A DNA stretch of 64,000 nucleotides from Nemertoderma westbladi (lineage: Eukaryota; Xenacoelomorpha; Nemertodermatida; Nemertodermatidae): NCBI GenBank assembly GCA_032718475.1, contig JAUCBJ010002472.1, forward strand, positions 29,121-93,120. Reading direction: 5' to 3'. Both the position numbers and the translations under genes were made by a program. The notes under the pieces were generated by a model that had not been told where the DNA came from, searched no databases, and was given only the letters and a program-made list of their open reading frames with translations. Positions 54,801 to 62,562 of this stretch are shown in pieces; the stretch's first letter is position 1, and the number at the start of each line of letters is the position of its first letter.

Positions 54801-56890
54801 AGGTTTTCTGGGGCGCAAAATACATTGGAAAATATTTAAAAATGATTTGATTACTATAAATGGCTGTTTAGTCCTCTCTGCGTAGGAAAAAAATGAAAAA
54901 AACAAGTAACACCACAACCTGCACTTAGTTATAACACAAAAACACAAAATTTGTTATTTACTAATACGATGCTATAAATTCACATTTATAAGTTTTCTAG
55001 GGCGCTGATTCTAATGGTATACATTTCTAATATGCCAGATCATTGCCACTTGTATTTTTCGGAGTAATTTGGCAAATTTTGGTGCTAGCACCAAATTTCG
55101 TACCCATCACCAAAAAGTACAAGTTTGCGATGTCCAGTGCTGTTTTATTGATTGCATCGGATTCAGGACTCTCATAAACCCGTATAACGCAAGAAACAAG
55201 AAGAAAGTAGGTGGAGTTATCATCAACCCATCATCATTATGATGATCTAAGGACATGCGTAGAACATAGTCAACAACAATTATGAACAAGAATGGTGCAA
55301 GTGTGTCTCCCTGGAGGACGCCCCACAACACTTCAAATGGTTGTGTGTCACCATCAACAGTAGACACAAATGTTGTCGAACCATTAATATACTGATCTGA
55401 TTGCTGCAATAATTTCATCAGGAATCCCATATAATGAAAGTATGCTGAACATACGTGAGCGAGAGACTGAATCAAAGGCCTTGAAGAAGTCAACAAAGAT
55501 AACAGCCGGTTGCCTGTCTTTCTTTTTTGATAACTCTTCAATTATCCCTCTAATAGCCAAAATGGGCTCCATGGTCCCACGACCATGGATCCATCAAAGT
55601 TGATGGCTAGGAAACTGTCAACATGTTTGGTAGACAATTACTCAATGATCTGCTGAAAGGGTTCCCTGATATTTTTTACCCATTCAAACATATTTCGACC
55701 CCATTGGGGCTCCATATTTATTACAATAGATTGTATGCATCAGCTTGTATGTACGTACAGTGTAATATAATATATTAACTTGTACTCACCACACTACCAC
55801 AGTCACACTGTTCTCCAGCATCCACAACCCTGTTACCACAAGTTGGACCAGTTAACCCAAAGCCAGAATCATTGTCAAGGCACCCATAGTACTCATTGTA
55901 GAAATCTAAAGTGCTGGTTGAACAATCAGACCACTCAGTAGCATCCCTGTAGGATTAAGGATATTATTATTATTATTATATTATTTATCGTGGCTAAAAT
56001 CATACAGATAAGAACTAATAACATGCGAAAACACTAAAATAACTAAAAATAATATTTATTTAGGTTTGTTCTTTTAATTCTTTTGCTGGGTAGTCAATTT
56101 TTTCTAATGCAGGTAAAATATACTTTATATTCAAATAATACTCACTCTGCACTTAGTGTTGACGTCATTAGGCATGGAGGACTAATGCAGCCACAAGGAT
56201 CTAAAATAAAATATAAAATTGTAATGGACATTTGAGGCTTACAAACTTACAGATCATCATCAATCATCATCAGCTGACTGGTACACCGGGTCACTGACCT
56301 CGGTGGGGAAAACTGTTGGTGCTTCGCCCCCAGAACCACTACTTGCACGCCCTCTAGCGGCTTTAACTGCGGCTAGCTCATGCTCGACCACAGCATCAGT
56401 ATATTGGTTATTGCTAAGAATATTATAAGCATCCCCAATAGCGGTATAGAGTTGGGAACCATCCCCACCCTTACTGGCGTTAAAGATGCGATGGAATATA
56501 CCACAAACTACACCGCGTGTAAGACTCAGGGGCACACGCAGTAGCATTCAGGACGAGCCCAGTATCTGTAAGCTTGCGATACTACGCCGTTGAAAGAGCA
56601 TGGTCAACCCGAATGACAACCAAATCAAGAAAGGACAAGCAGCCCTCTTCCTAGTAGAAATTTAATTTTAACATATTGCACAATCAAAATTGCGCGTATC
56701 ACTGGATTAATTAGAAAAACATATAATTTAGATTTTGACCTAGAAAGCATGAAGCTTTCCCAGGTAGTACACTAACCACCACATGTATCACATGAAACTT
56801 TGCAGTTCTGAAGCATCCAATTTGGGTTGTTTTCACATTCACCAATACTTGCCCAATAGCCACAGGTTGGATGTGAATCGGTACATGTCC
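42846..56890 (-). CDS. ADAM-like disintegrin/cysteine-rich protein with a ShKT domain (partial gene, 7 exons seen)
   Basis: Minus-strand exons: 56777-56890, 56146-56200, 55790-55946, 47865-47999, 47443-47569, 43143-43263 and 42846-43035. All have GT-AG borders and consistent phases, about 299 codons. Exon 1 here is a ShKT domain with six cysteines (TDSHPTCGYW, GECENNPNWM, CKVSCDTC). Exon 2 has the CISPPCLMTS segment that follows the Met-turn of ADAM proteases. Exon 3 opens the disintegrin domain (CGNRVVDAGEQCDCG). Exon 4 has LCCNPRTCQF. Exon 5 has LPDGTPCDG and YCKQGRCRSRDRTC. Exons 6-7 form the cysteine-rich domain (CYDYNNYGDG, IPCDDEEDAKCGNAFC). Catalytic HEXXH exons, signal peptide and C-terminus were not found. 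The disintegrin domain is shorter than the canonical one. ADAM proteins are usually secreted or membrane sheddases. Introns hold LINE-A copies, SINEs and minisatellites. Confidence 0.82.
43331..43690. repeat. 40-bp tandem repeat, 9 copies
   Basis: Units of TTATTGACTGTTGGGAGGTA plus ATGATGTCATCAATTGGGAG start at 43331 and every 40 bp to 43651. Two units have the GGATG variant. The array lies in an intron of the ADAM-like gene, 68 bp from the exon at 43263. Confidence 0.97.
44075..45377 (+). mobile_element. LINE-A copy, 5'-truncated, with target-site duplication
   Basis: The copy is flanked by 26-bp direct repeats (44049-44074 and 45378-45403, starting ACCTCCACAATCCTCCACT) with one mismatch, marking a target-site duplication. 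It begins within the RT coding region, so it is 5'-truncated. Relative to the copy at 260-1672 it has a 47-bp deletion at about 44312, a stop at about 44388, and a changed stretch near 45020-45060 that duplicates an ACCAGACACTATATAACA segment. Frames 44413-45036 and 44969-45343 retain FADD and the C-terminal part. It ends with the GCTGCAATGCAGC motif and a short TAG tail. Confidence 0.93.
45404..46110. other. ADAM-like gene intron, nothing recognised
   Basis: A minus-strand open frame at about 45400-45527 shows no recognisable family. Otherwise AT-rich intron. Confidence 0.45.
46111..46260 (+). mobile_element. tRNA-derived SINE copy 1
   Basis: ACCTGAGCCGCTAGCTGAAT opens a tRNA-like head with an A-box-like TAGCTGAATGG and B-box-like AGTTCAATCCC (about 46166-46176). 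An AATAATAAGAAACCA tail follows at about 46230. It matches the copy at 46538 closely. Confidence 0.75.
46538..46680 (+). mobile_element. tRNA-derived SINE copy 2
   Basis: Same head as the copy at 46111, with a better B box (AGTTCGATCCC, about 46592-46602) and the same AATAATAAGAAACCA tail. The T-arm does not fold properly, so it is not a functional tRNA. Confidence 0.75.
46681..47442. other. ADAM-like gene intron, nothing recognised
   Basis: Weak open frames without recognisable similarity; no repeat structure seen. Confidence 0.45.
48303..48393. repeat. 16-bp tandem repeat, about 5.5 copies
   Basis: The unit GAAATCCCGACTAAAC recurs every 16 bp from 48303. It is followed by CTGGCCTAATGCCTGAAG, the same repeat end that occurs near 3810. 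Confidence 0.95.
48421..49632. other. ADAM-like gene intron with a TTA microsatellite
   Basis: A TTA trinucleotide repeat lies at about 49299-49317. A SINE-body fragment is near 48850. No gene was recognised. Confidence 0.5.
49633..50550 (-). pseudogene. Decayed reverse transcriptase of a third LINE family
   Basis: The minus-strand frame at 50316-50543 contains SITNGVRQGSIISP and LVYADDILLLNPSVAGL, the QG and YADD motifs of an RT in correct order. About 600 bases downstream, the frame 49633-49893 (RRFIVENFVRFEHPRV, RFIKFTNTLRDSLKLPVRIL, RSRCGTNFRRI) resembles the C-terminal tail of the same kind of element. The sequence between has stops and frameshifts. It is not LINE-A or LINE-B. Confidence 0.75.
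50560..51250. repeat. Diverged tandem repeat, unit about 160 bp
   Basis: Segments such as TGTGCTACTTGTACTTTTTC, GGCACCAAAATTGGC, ATCGTGATCAGCGACCT and CAAACCA recur with divergence at about 155-165-bp spacing (near 50590, 50750, 50870 and 51030). A related set of fragments lies at 54610-55180. Confidence 0.6.
51519..51583. repeat. Left arm of a long-range inverted repeat
   Basis: This 65-bp stretch (containing CCATTGTTGGTTTTTTTGAA and GGTTGAGTAGTCATTCAG) is the reverse complement of 54415-54480 with few differences. LINE-A fragments in opposite orientation lie just inside both arms. Confidence 0.85.
51590..52260 (-). mobile_element. LINE-A fragment (minus orientation)
   Basis: Minus-strand translation gives scattered RT pieces: FADD-region text (51594-51790), the SLAHVCSAYFHYMGF frame-shadow of the palm region (51900-52205) and the upstream PVPKKG-like region to 52260. 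There are many stops and frameshifts. It is part of the inverted structure described for 51519-54480. Confidence 0.85.
52199..52404. repeat. Compound hairpin at a LINE-A junction
   Basis: The outer arms 52199-52268 and 52337-52404 are near-perfect inverted repeats made of LINE-A sequence. Inside, 52267-52286 is the exact reverse complement of 52294-52313 (ATTTTGTTCTTGTGATTAAT) around a 7-nt loop. It marks the turn-around point between minus- and plus-oriented LINE-A pieces. Confidence 0.9.
52612..54075 (+). mobile_element. LINE-A fragment split by an internal minisatellite
   Basis: Sequence from the FADD region (GCTGATGACTTAGAAGT, about 52612-52643) runs into the minisatellite at 52644-53560 and resumes at 53561 with AAGACCATAATTTCGACAGT, continuing through degraded RT sequence to a 3' end with TAGTAGTAGTAGTGG at about 54062-54076. 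The expansion happened within RT coding sequence. The element also has deletions and stops, so it is dead. Confidence 0.9.
52644..53560. repeat. 16-bp hairpin-unit minisatellite, about 57 copies
   Basis: The unit GAGCCCAACGGCTCCC repeats every 16 bp, with two 15-bp units near 52753 and 53427. Together with its neighbour each unit forms GGGAGCC-CAAC-GGCTCCC, a 7-bp stem with a 4-nt loop. Variants are clustered: CAATGG units mainly 52775-52990, CAACGG elsewhere, and five CGACGG units around 53188-53265. Both strands stay open in several frames with a 16-residue period. These frames are artefacts, not genes. The seed is the single GGGAGCCCAACGGCTCC present in other LINE-A copies, for example at about 932-948. 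Confidence 0.97.
54415..54480. repeat. Right arm of a long-range inverted repeat
   Basis: Reverse complement of 51519-51583 (see that entry). Confidence 0.85.
54584..54603. repeat. Poly-C tract
   Basis: A run of about 20 C residues after a G-rich stretch. Similar tracts lie at about 2024-2042, 5196-5216 and 13067-13082. Confidence 0.9.
54610..55180. repeat. Fragments of the diverged 160-bp repeat
   Basis: Motifs such as TTTTCTGGGGCGC, GCCACTTGTATTTTTCGG, TAGCACCAAATTTCG and ATAAACCCGTATAACG echo those at 50560-51250. Divergence and mixed orientation prevent clean unit borders. Confidence 0.45.
55199..55590 (-). mobile_element. LINE-A fragment
   Basis: The minus-strand frames 55384-55572 and 55107-55541 encode the palm region (KDRQPAVIFVDFFKAFDSV, then GVLQGDTLAPFLFIIVVDYV). 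It is truncated at both ends, within the ADAM-like intron next to the exon at 55946. Confidence 0.9.
56260..56547 (-). CDS. Small ORF with J-domain-like segment (uncertain)
   Basis: A 95-residue frame runs from an ATG immediately after a stop. Residues 17-46 (FHRIFNASKGGDGSQLYTAI then GDAYNILSN) resemble the end of helix II, loop and helix III of a DnaJ J-domain of the HPDKGGD type, but the HPD tripeptide that stimulates Hsp70 is replaced by NAS. The remainder is Ala/Gly/Ser rich and acidic at the end. It lies within an intron of the ADAM-like gene, on the same strand, with base use unlike the AT-rich intron. It may be a transposon or viral remnant or a chance frame. I cannot assign a function. 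Confidence 0.3.
   Translation of the reverse strand: MLLRVPLSLTRGVVCGIFHRIFNASKGGDGSQLYTAIGDAYNILSNNQYTDAVVEHELAAVKAARGRASSGSGGEAPTVFPTEVSDPVYQSADDD
56777..56890 (-). CDS. ShKT-domain exon of the ADAM-like gene
   Basis: It begins after TTTTTTTCAG and ends before GTTAGT. The six Cys are spaced C-x7-C-x7-C-x10-C-x3-C-x2-C with W and NPNWM as in ShKT domains. Its last nucleotide (G) completes the Asp codon of the next exon, so it splices in frame to the CGCISPPC exon. An unspliced reading would stop two codons later, so a terminal exon of another gene is the alternative. Confidence 0.75.
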
Positions 56891-57682
56891 CTGAAAAAAA
56901 CCAAATATACCACATAGTCCATATATTACAAATATATATTATTACTGTATATATCCTCATTATAGATCGATTTATTAACACATTATGTAAAAACAATAAC
57001 AAATACACCAAACAATGTATGTATATCTGTATTGCCCAACATAGGATTACCCCTAAAGCTTTGCAGCTTATTTCCAAGATGGTCCTTTATGGAACTTAGT
57101 TACAAATACCATTGATGCATTTCGATTCTGCAATGTAATGAAACTTGTTAGATGCCCAAATTCAACCTGTCCTAATTGAACCACTTCATGACAACTACTT
57201 GCGGTTTGAGATGCAAGCATACCATACCCAGTACCTACAAGTCTCCAGTATAAGGCTGGTTGTAATCGATTTTTCGCGGCTCCATAGGCAAACATACAAA
57301 TACACTTCCTCAGAACTCTGATTTTTAATAATGAAATAATTATAATATAATTATTCCCCTTTTCCTTATTCAGTCGTAATATTTATCTCAAAATATTCGA
57401 CGCAATATTCATCCCGAAAATAGTCACCAAAATATTCTTCTCAGAATATTATCCCATATCTCACATTACGATTTATTGCCCCAACCCAGACATTCTTAGT
57501 CGTGGCGGGCGTGTCAAGCCTTGCCTGATCCGCCCAATACACTCCACCCAACGCACTATCCAGGGTCCATTGTTATGCAATACACCCCTTCCCTTACACC
57601 GGCCCCCAGCACGCAGCCTATGTCAGCCATCCAATTGCAGTGTGAAGTGATTGACAAGTCACCTTCTAAACTCCATCCAGGC
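56891..57682. other. Sequence upstream of the ShKT exon
   Basis: Upstream ADAM-like exons (protease catalytic region) would be expected on the minus strand but none with HEXXH was found. A 75-residue minus frame at 57068-57295 has no recognisable family. Confidence 0.4.
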
Positions 57683-57769
57683 ACCAATATTAATTGGTCT
57701 ATGTTATTGAGTAATTATATCTAATATTGTTTGAACGTGCACCAATATTAATTGGTCTATTATATTGGG
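57683..57769. repeat. 57-bp tandem duplication that received the foldback element
   Basis: CACCAATATTAATTGGTCTA begins at about 57682 and again at about 57739. The first unit continues GAGTAATTATATCTAATATT. The matching continuation of the second unit (GGGTAATTATATTTAACATT) is found only after 58953, beyond the inserted element. The uninterrupted first unit thus serves as an empty-site reference. Confidence 0.88.
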
Positions 57770-58953
57770 GGAAGCAGGACAATTCGGTCCCGGACAATTC
57801 GGTCCGGACAATTCGGTCCCGGACAATTCGGTCCCGGACAATTCGGTCCCATTAATTTTGTGTTTTGGGACCGAATTGTCCGGGACCGAATTGTCCGGAT
57901 ACTGACTAGGACAATTCGGTCCCAAAACATGCATATTAATGGGACCGAATTGTCCGGGACCGAATTGTCCGGGACCGAATTGTCCAGGACCGAATTGTCC
58001 GGGACCAAATTTAATTGGTACTATATAATGGTGAATGTTCTAGAACCTTAATATATATTATTATATGGTTAGCTAGTGTTTTTTTTACTAGCTAGTATTT
58101 TTTTTAAATAAAAAAAATTTACTTTTTTATTTGTTAACATTATTAGTTATGGTAGCTATGGTGTTTTATGGAGCTTGTGAATTATTTACTAGCTAGTCTA
58201 GTAATAGTATGTATTTAAAATGTTTAAAACTGATTTTTTTTATATATTGCGTAAGTATACTGTATGTGTTGTTGGTTGGTTAACAAGCCTAAATTATTAT
58301 CCTAGATAATAGCTGGATCTCATTCAGGGACTGTTATAATATTATCAATATTGTTGGTAATTAATATAATCAGCAACAGTTTAGGCCTAATTCTGAAATA
58401 TCAATGTTTTCACAAGTGTTTTTATAATTTCAAGGAAATGCTAGCTAGTAAAAAAAACACTAGCTACACCTTCTCGAACTGTTCTCGAACACTTACCAAT
58501 AACAAAAATAAAAAAAATACAGTATTTTTTAAATTTCAAAAAATTCTAGCAAGTAAATAACACTAGCTACCATAACAAATATCTCTACTAATGTTCTAGA
58601 ACATTCACCAATATCAAAAAAGCACTAAAAAGTTGCTATCAGGAACCGGCAATTCGGACCCGGACAATTCGGTCCCGACAATTCGGTCCGGACAATTCGG
58701 TCCCGGACAATTCGGTCCCGGACAATTCGGTCCCGGACAATTCGGTCCCGGACAATTCGGTCCTAGGACAATTCGGTCCTAGGACAATTCGGTCCCGGAC
58801 AATTCGGTCCCGGACAATTCGGTCCCGGACAATTCGGTCCCATTTATTTAGTGTTTTGGGACCGAATTGTCCGGGACCGAATTGTCCGGGACCGAATTGT
58901 CCGGACCGAATTGTCCGGGACCGAATTGTCCGGGACCGAATTGTCCTACATCC
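57770..58953. mobile_element. Foldback-like element with tandem-repeat inverted ends
   Basis: The 1184-bp element lies between 9-bp direct repeats TATATTGGG (57761-57769 and 58954-58962). Its ends are inverted over about 22 bp (left GGAAGCAGGACAATTCGG, right end reverse complement GGATGTAGGACAATTCGG). Subterminal regions are arrays of the 15-bp unit GGACAATTCGGTCCC. Left: five forward units, spacer ATTAATTTTGTGTTTTG, two reverse, one forward, spacer, five reverse. Right: about thirteen forward, spacer ATTTATTTAGTGTTTTG, six reverse. The core (58010-58645) has a further inverted pair (GGTGAATGTTCTAGAAC and GTTCTAGAACATTCACC, with CTAGCTAGT motifs). No transposase frame is present. The layout recalls Drosophila Foldback elements, which also have repeat-built inverted ends and 9-bp duplications. 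Confidence 0.85.
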
Positions 58954-58989
58954 TATATTGGGTAATTATATTTAACATTGTTTGAACGT

Positions 58990-59660
58990 AAAGTCTCTGC
59001 CCAGAAAGTCCACCCGCGCGTAGGTGATAATTATGGGTCAACTCCATATTGACCCCACAGCAGGCTATAAATAGGGGCGCATCCGGACTAAAACTTCAAG
59101 AGTTTTCACTCTGCCTCAGGCATAACTGTTGAGCCCTGCTCCTCAGTACAGCAGAGGTCCCTGGCCTAGAAGTCAGCTCTGTTCCGAGTTGGGGCCATCT
59201 TTGTTGCTGGATCAGGCCTGTGAAAGGCTTTGCGGTCACCAGTAACTTAAGACGATTCCGCCGTCGGATGGCTGTACTATCTTAGCCTAAAAGCCAGTTC
59301 TGGTCCAAAGTTGGGGCGGGCCCCTCTTTGTTGCTGGATTGGGCCTGCGAAAGGCTTTGCGGTCGCCTGTGACGTAAGACGGTTCCGCCGTTGGTCTGAG
59401 CACGTTCATTGGCTAGACAAGCCGGAGCGCTTGTGTGCTTGCTATTGCCTACCAGGCAAAAGTGGCAGCGTATCCACTGGCTCGGCTCTCCTGCCCATGG
59501 TAGTGCTGGTGCACTGTCCATAGGCTTATGTTTATTTGTGGTTCGCCCAAATAAACCTCTATGGTCTGAGAACAAATTGCAGGTAGCCTTTTAAGTCCAA
59601 TCGGTACCACCCCTGTTTGGACTCAGACGGTAACCTGGTGTTCTGCACTATCGCCAAGTT
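58990..59660 (+). promoter_or_regulatory. LTR-like segment with TATA box and polyadenylation signal
   Basis: TATAAATAG at 59066-59074 is followed about 480 bp later by AATAAA at about 59551. Such spacing would fit an LTR promoter-to-polyadenylation unit, and gag-like open frames lie downstream. No second LTR or clear primer-binding site was found, so a host or other repeat promoter is possible. Confidence 0.3.
59160..59398. repeat. Imperfect tandem duplication, unit about 120 bp
   Basis: 59160-59272 and 59282-59398 share TTTGTTGCTGGAT, GAAAGGCTTTGCGGTC and TAAGACG-TTCCGCCG with scattered changes. Confidence 0.85.
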
Positions 59661-62562
59661 CCAATAGCGTGAAGCTGCACCAAGTTTATTATGACGTTCT
59701 ACAGCTTCAACAGTTCAAGTGGAAATACTTTATGTTAGCCAGAAAACCAAAACACTAAGCGAAAGTAGATAGAGCACTACCTGGAACTTTTTTGAGATTC
59801 AAAGCCGTTTTAGGAGCTTATCATGCCAAGGAGCACGAGAAATCCATTACTGTAATAAACTTGTTTGCGCTCCCCGCCATAGCGCTCGACAAATTTATTT
59901 TATTGTTTGTGGTTTTTTCAGCCCAAGTGTAGGTCCCCCTGAGAGGCCTACACTACCGGTGTACGGTACTAAATTTAACTTACAAAAATTTGAATAACTA
60001 TAATAGGCTCGTGGCAGCCCTCACGGCCATGGGTAGCGCTTGCTGAAAAAGTTATTTAAATATCAAGTGCAAAATACTCGGTTACTAAATCTGAGTGTAA
60101 TTTCGTAGGCAGGAAATTACAGGTGACTACGAATTTATATTAAAACAAAGAGACTGACACAACTAACGACGGAATAAGTTCTTGGGGCTTAGCTACCCCC
60201 TCTGTTACCCAAAACCGGAAGTCTGCGTCAGCTCGCACCCACACACACGAGGTCCACTACCTCTATTGGAAGGAAAGGTTTGGTGACTAAATCAGTACCC
60301 ATTAGGCCCAGAGATAATACTGGTATAAATACCTAGCCCTCTATTGCCATCCGTATCCCACGTAAGTACGCCCGCCCCTTTTATGTTATATGTTGTGTTG
60401 TTCTGTAGACGAACCAGATACTCGAGGGTAAAATCTGTGTGCTGGTAAGTCGGGTTCACTTGCGGGTGAATCTTTGTAACTCGTCCCTTGGGGTATACAT
60501 TTACCTAACTATATGTGGATTGGTAAGTTATTAGAGTGACCGTTCACGAGAGCAAAGTGTCTTAAGTGGATCAGTTGGTCTGATAGTTAACAGGACTTAC
60601 TATTAGTGTTGATCTATAGACCTCTGCCTCTACCTTTGTGTCGCCGTATGAAGTAAGTAAGTTGTGTTTTGACGGTGCCCCGTAAAGTGCAAGTCCAAAA
60701 CTTATACGTCCGTGTATTGTTCATGTATTGTCCCTAACCAAACGGGTGGAAACGTTTTGTTGCGTTTCGACGGGTGTGTAAGAAGGTCTGTTACCAACAG
60801 TGCCTACGTGCCGCAGGCCTCACGTCCTGACTCTCGCAAATGTTTGTTCATGTATGTTTGCGTTATGGCTGTTGAGTATTAACGTAACGTAAGCACTTCA
60901 AAGGTTAATGTTCAGAAATTAGCGTATACTGTAACCACGTTGGGTGAGAAACCCAGCAAACCCCTGAAGTGGACCCCCGTATGGTTTGCAGTGAAACTGT
61001 TTTCTAGATAATTAATTTTTGTTGCGTCCACCATCTTGATTGCGTGTAGCAAGTAAGTATTCCTTGTACATGTACAGTACACGTACCATTATATTTATCG
61101 CCAACTATAAATAAAGTGGAATAGGTCTCTCATATTTAGTTTAAGAATAATTCTAAACCACCAAATATTCAGGTCACTGTCTAGTCAGGCAAATCACCGT
61201 TATTTGGGAAGAGTTTTATTATTTAAAATAGTAAAGATTTTCAACCCGGAGTGGTGTATTATTTTGATTTTTTTTGGTGTAGACCGAATTTTTGCCGAAT
61301 TGTAACCGCTGCGGTATCTAAACTAAATATTAACGTTATCCTGGGATAACACAACCCCTATACACCAATAAAGGGCTGTTGGTTGAAAGCACTGCATCCA
61401 TCGTCTTGGGACGTTTTTTCATATTGATTGCCTCTGTTGCTGGGATTCCAGGCGAATCCACCGCAAGCTTTCGTACCCTCGAAAAAATAAAACCCTTACC
61501 TTATTATAGGGATGCTCGATTCCTAGGCAGTTTCGAGCGGCTGTCTTTCCTTTAAAACCAGGTTTGGAATTGGGGTTTGGAAAACGCGCAGATTCCTGAT
61601 AAAGTGGTGAAAAACCACGCACACCGAAAGTGTCATTTTATGTGATCTGACAGAAAAATAAAATAACTTTTTTAGGATATTCGTTGGGAATTATTCTTAT
61701 TGAAATTTTTTTATTATTTCATTATCTAATATAGTAACTAGTGACTACTTTATATGACCACAACTAATGATTGCGTCTCTAATAATTCCCCCCCAAGCAG
61801 GAGTACAGTACAATCTGTGTTGACGTGAAAACCTACATCTGTGTGTTATCACACCTCTCCTTTAGGGGTCGGTGAAGTTCTCTTAGGTTGTTGCTAATAA
61901 GCTAGGTTTTGCGTGACACAGATAATTGGGGTTGGGTGGTGTGCATATTTGGTGCAATTGCACTTTGAGTGTCGGTGATTTATCACGCGGTGCTCAAAGA
62001 AAAATTATCTGCCCCACTGTTCTAGAACGTTTGGACTGAACACTATTTTTTTTTGTGAAACCGACATGTAAGTCAGTAAGTTGGGAGTGCTCAGGATTTA
62101 ATTCTCTGCACAAAGGGCCTTGGTATAACTTGGCCGATAAACCTTGGCTGATTGTATTCCTCCATCAGGGGGTATATAAGTCTTACCCAACTTTATAATT
62201 TTTACAGCAAAACGAAAATTTACAATACCCTTTTTTTGAGTTTCAGTTGGAAAAAGCTCTGGAGATATTCCATTGCCGGCTGTTTTAGACCAACCTCTCG
62301 ACCTCGGTTGAGACCAGTAAGTTCCTTGTAACGTGGGAACTGAAGAGGAACGTGGGAAACAAGCCATACTTGGTGCCACCAACAAAGTTCTTTCAGAAAG
62401 GTAAAATTTTCAAAAAAGTGTTCATTCCTACCTATAGAGTAGTTGATCCTAAGTATTAGGGGTACCCTAACTACCCTAATTAAGATCAAAATTCAATATT
62501 CGGGTGGGCCCCTGTTATTAAGCCAGCCCAACAAAATTAATAAAGTCCGGATAGGGTCGAAC
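59661..62562. other. Non-coding, LTR/leader-like, no gene recognised
   Basis: Relatively GC-balanced sequence without recognisable coding. It could be the leader of an LTR element that includes the gag-like frames downstream. Confidence 0.35.

Noticed and set aside
57068-57295. Upstream exon of the ADAM-like gene (75-residue minus frame)
   Set aside because: The frame has no protease, prodomain or other recognisable motif and no convincing splice sites at its limits.
57704-58051. Small genes with GTELS or GQFGP repeats
   Set aside because: They are translations of the 15-bp foldback arrays in both orientations.
57770-58953. Interstitial telomere or centromeric satellite
   Set aside because: The 15-bp unit is not telomere-like, occurs in two orientations within clear borders, and is bracketed by a target duplication.
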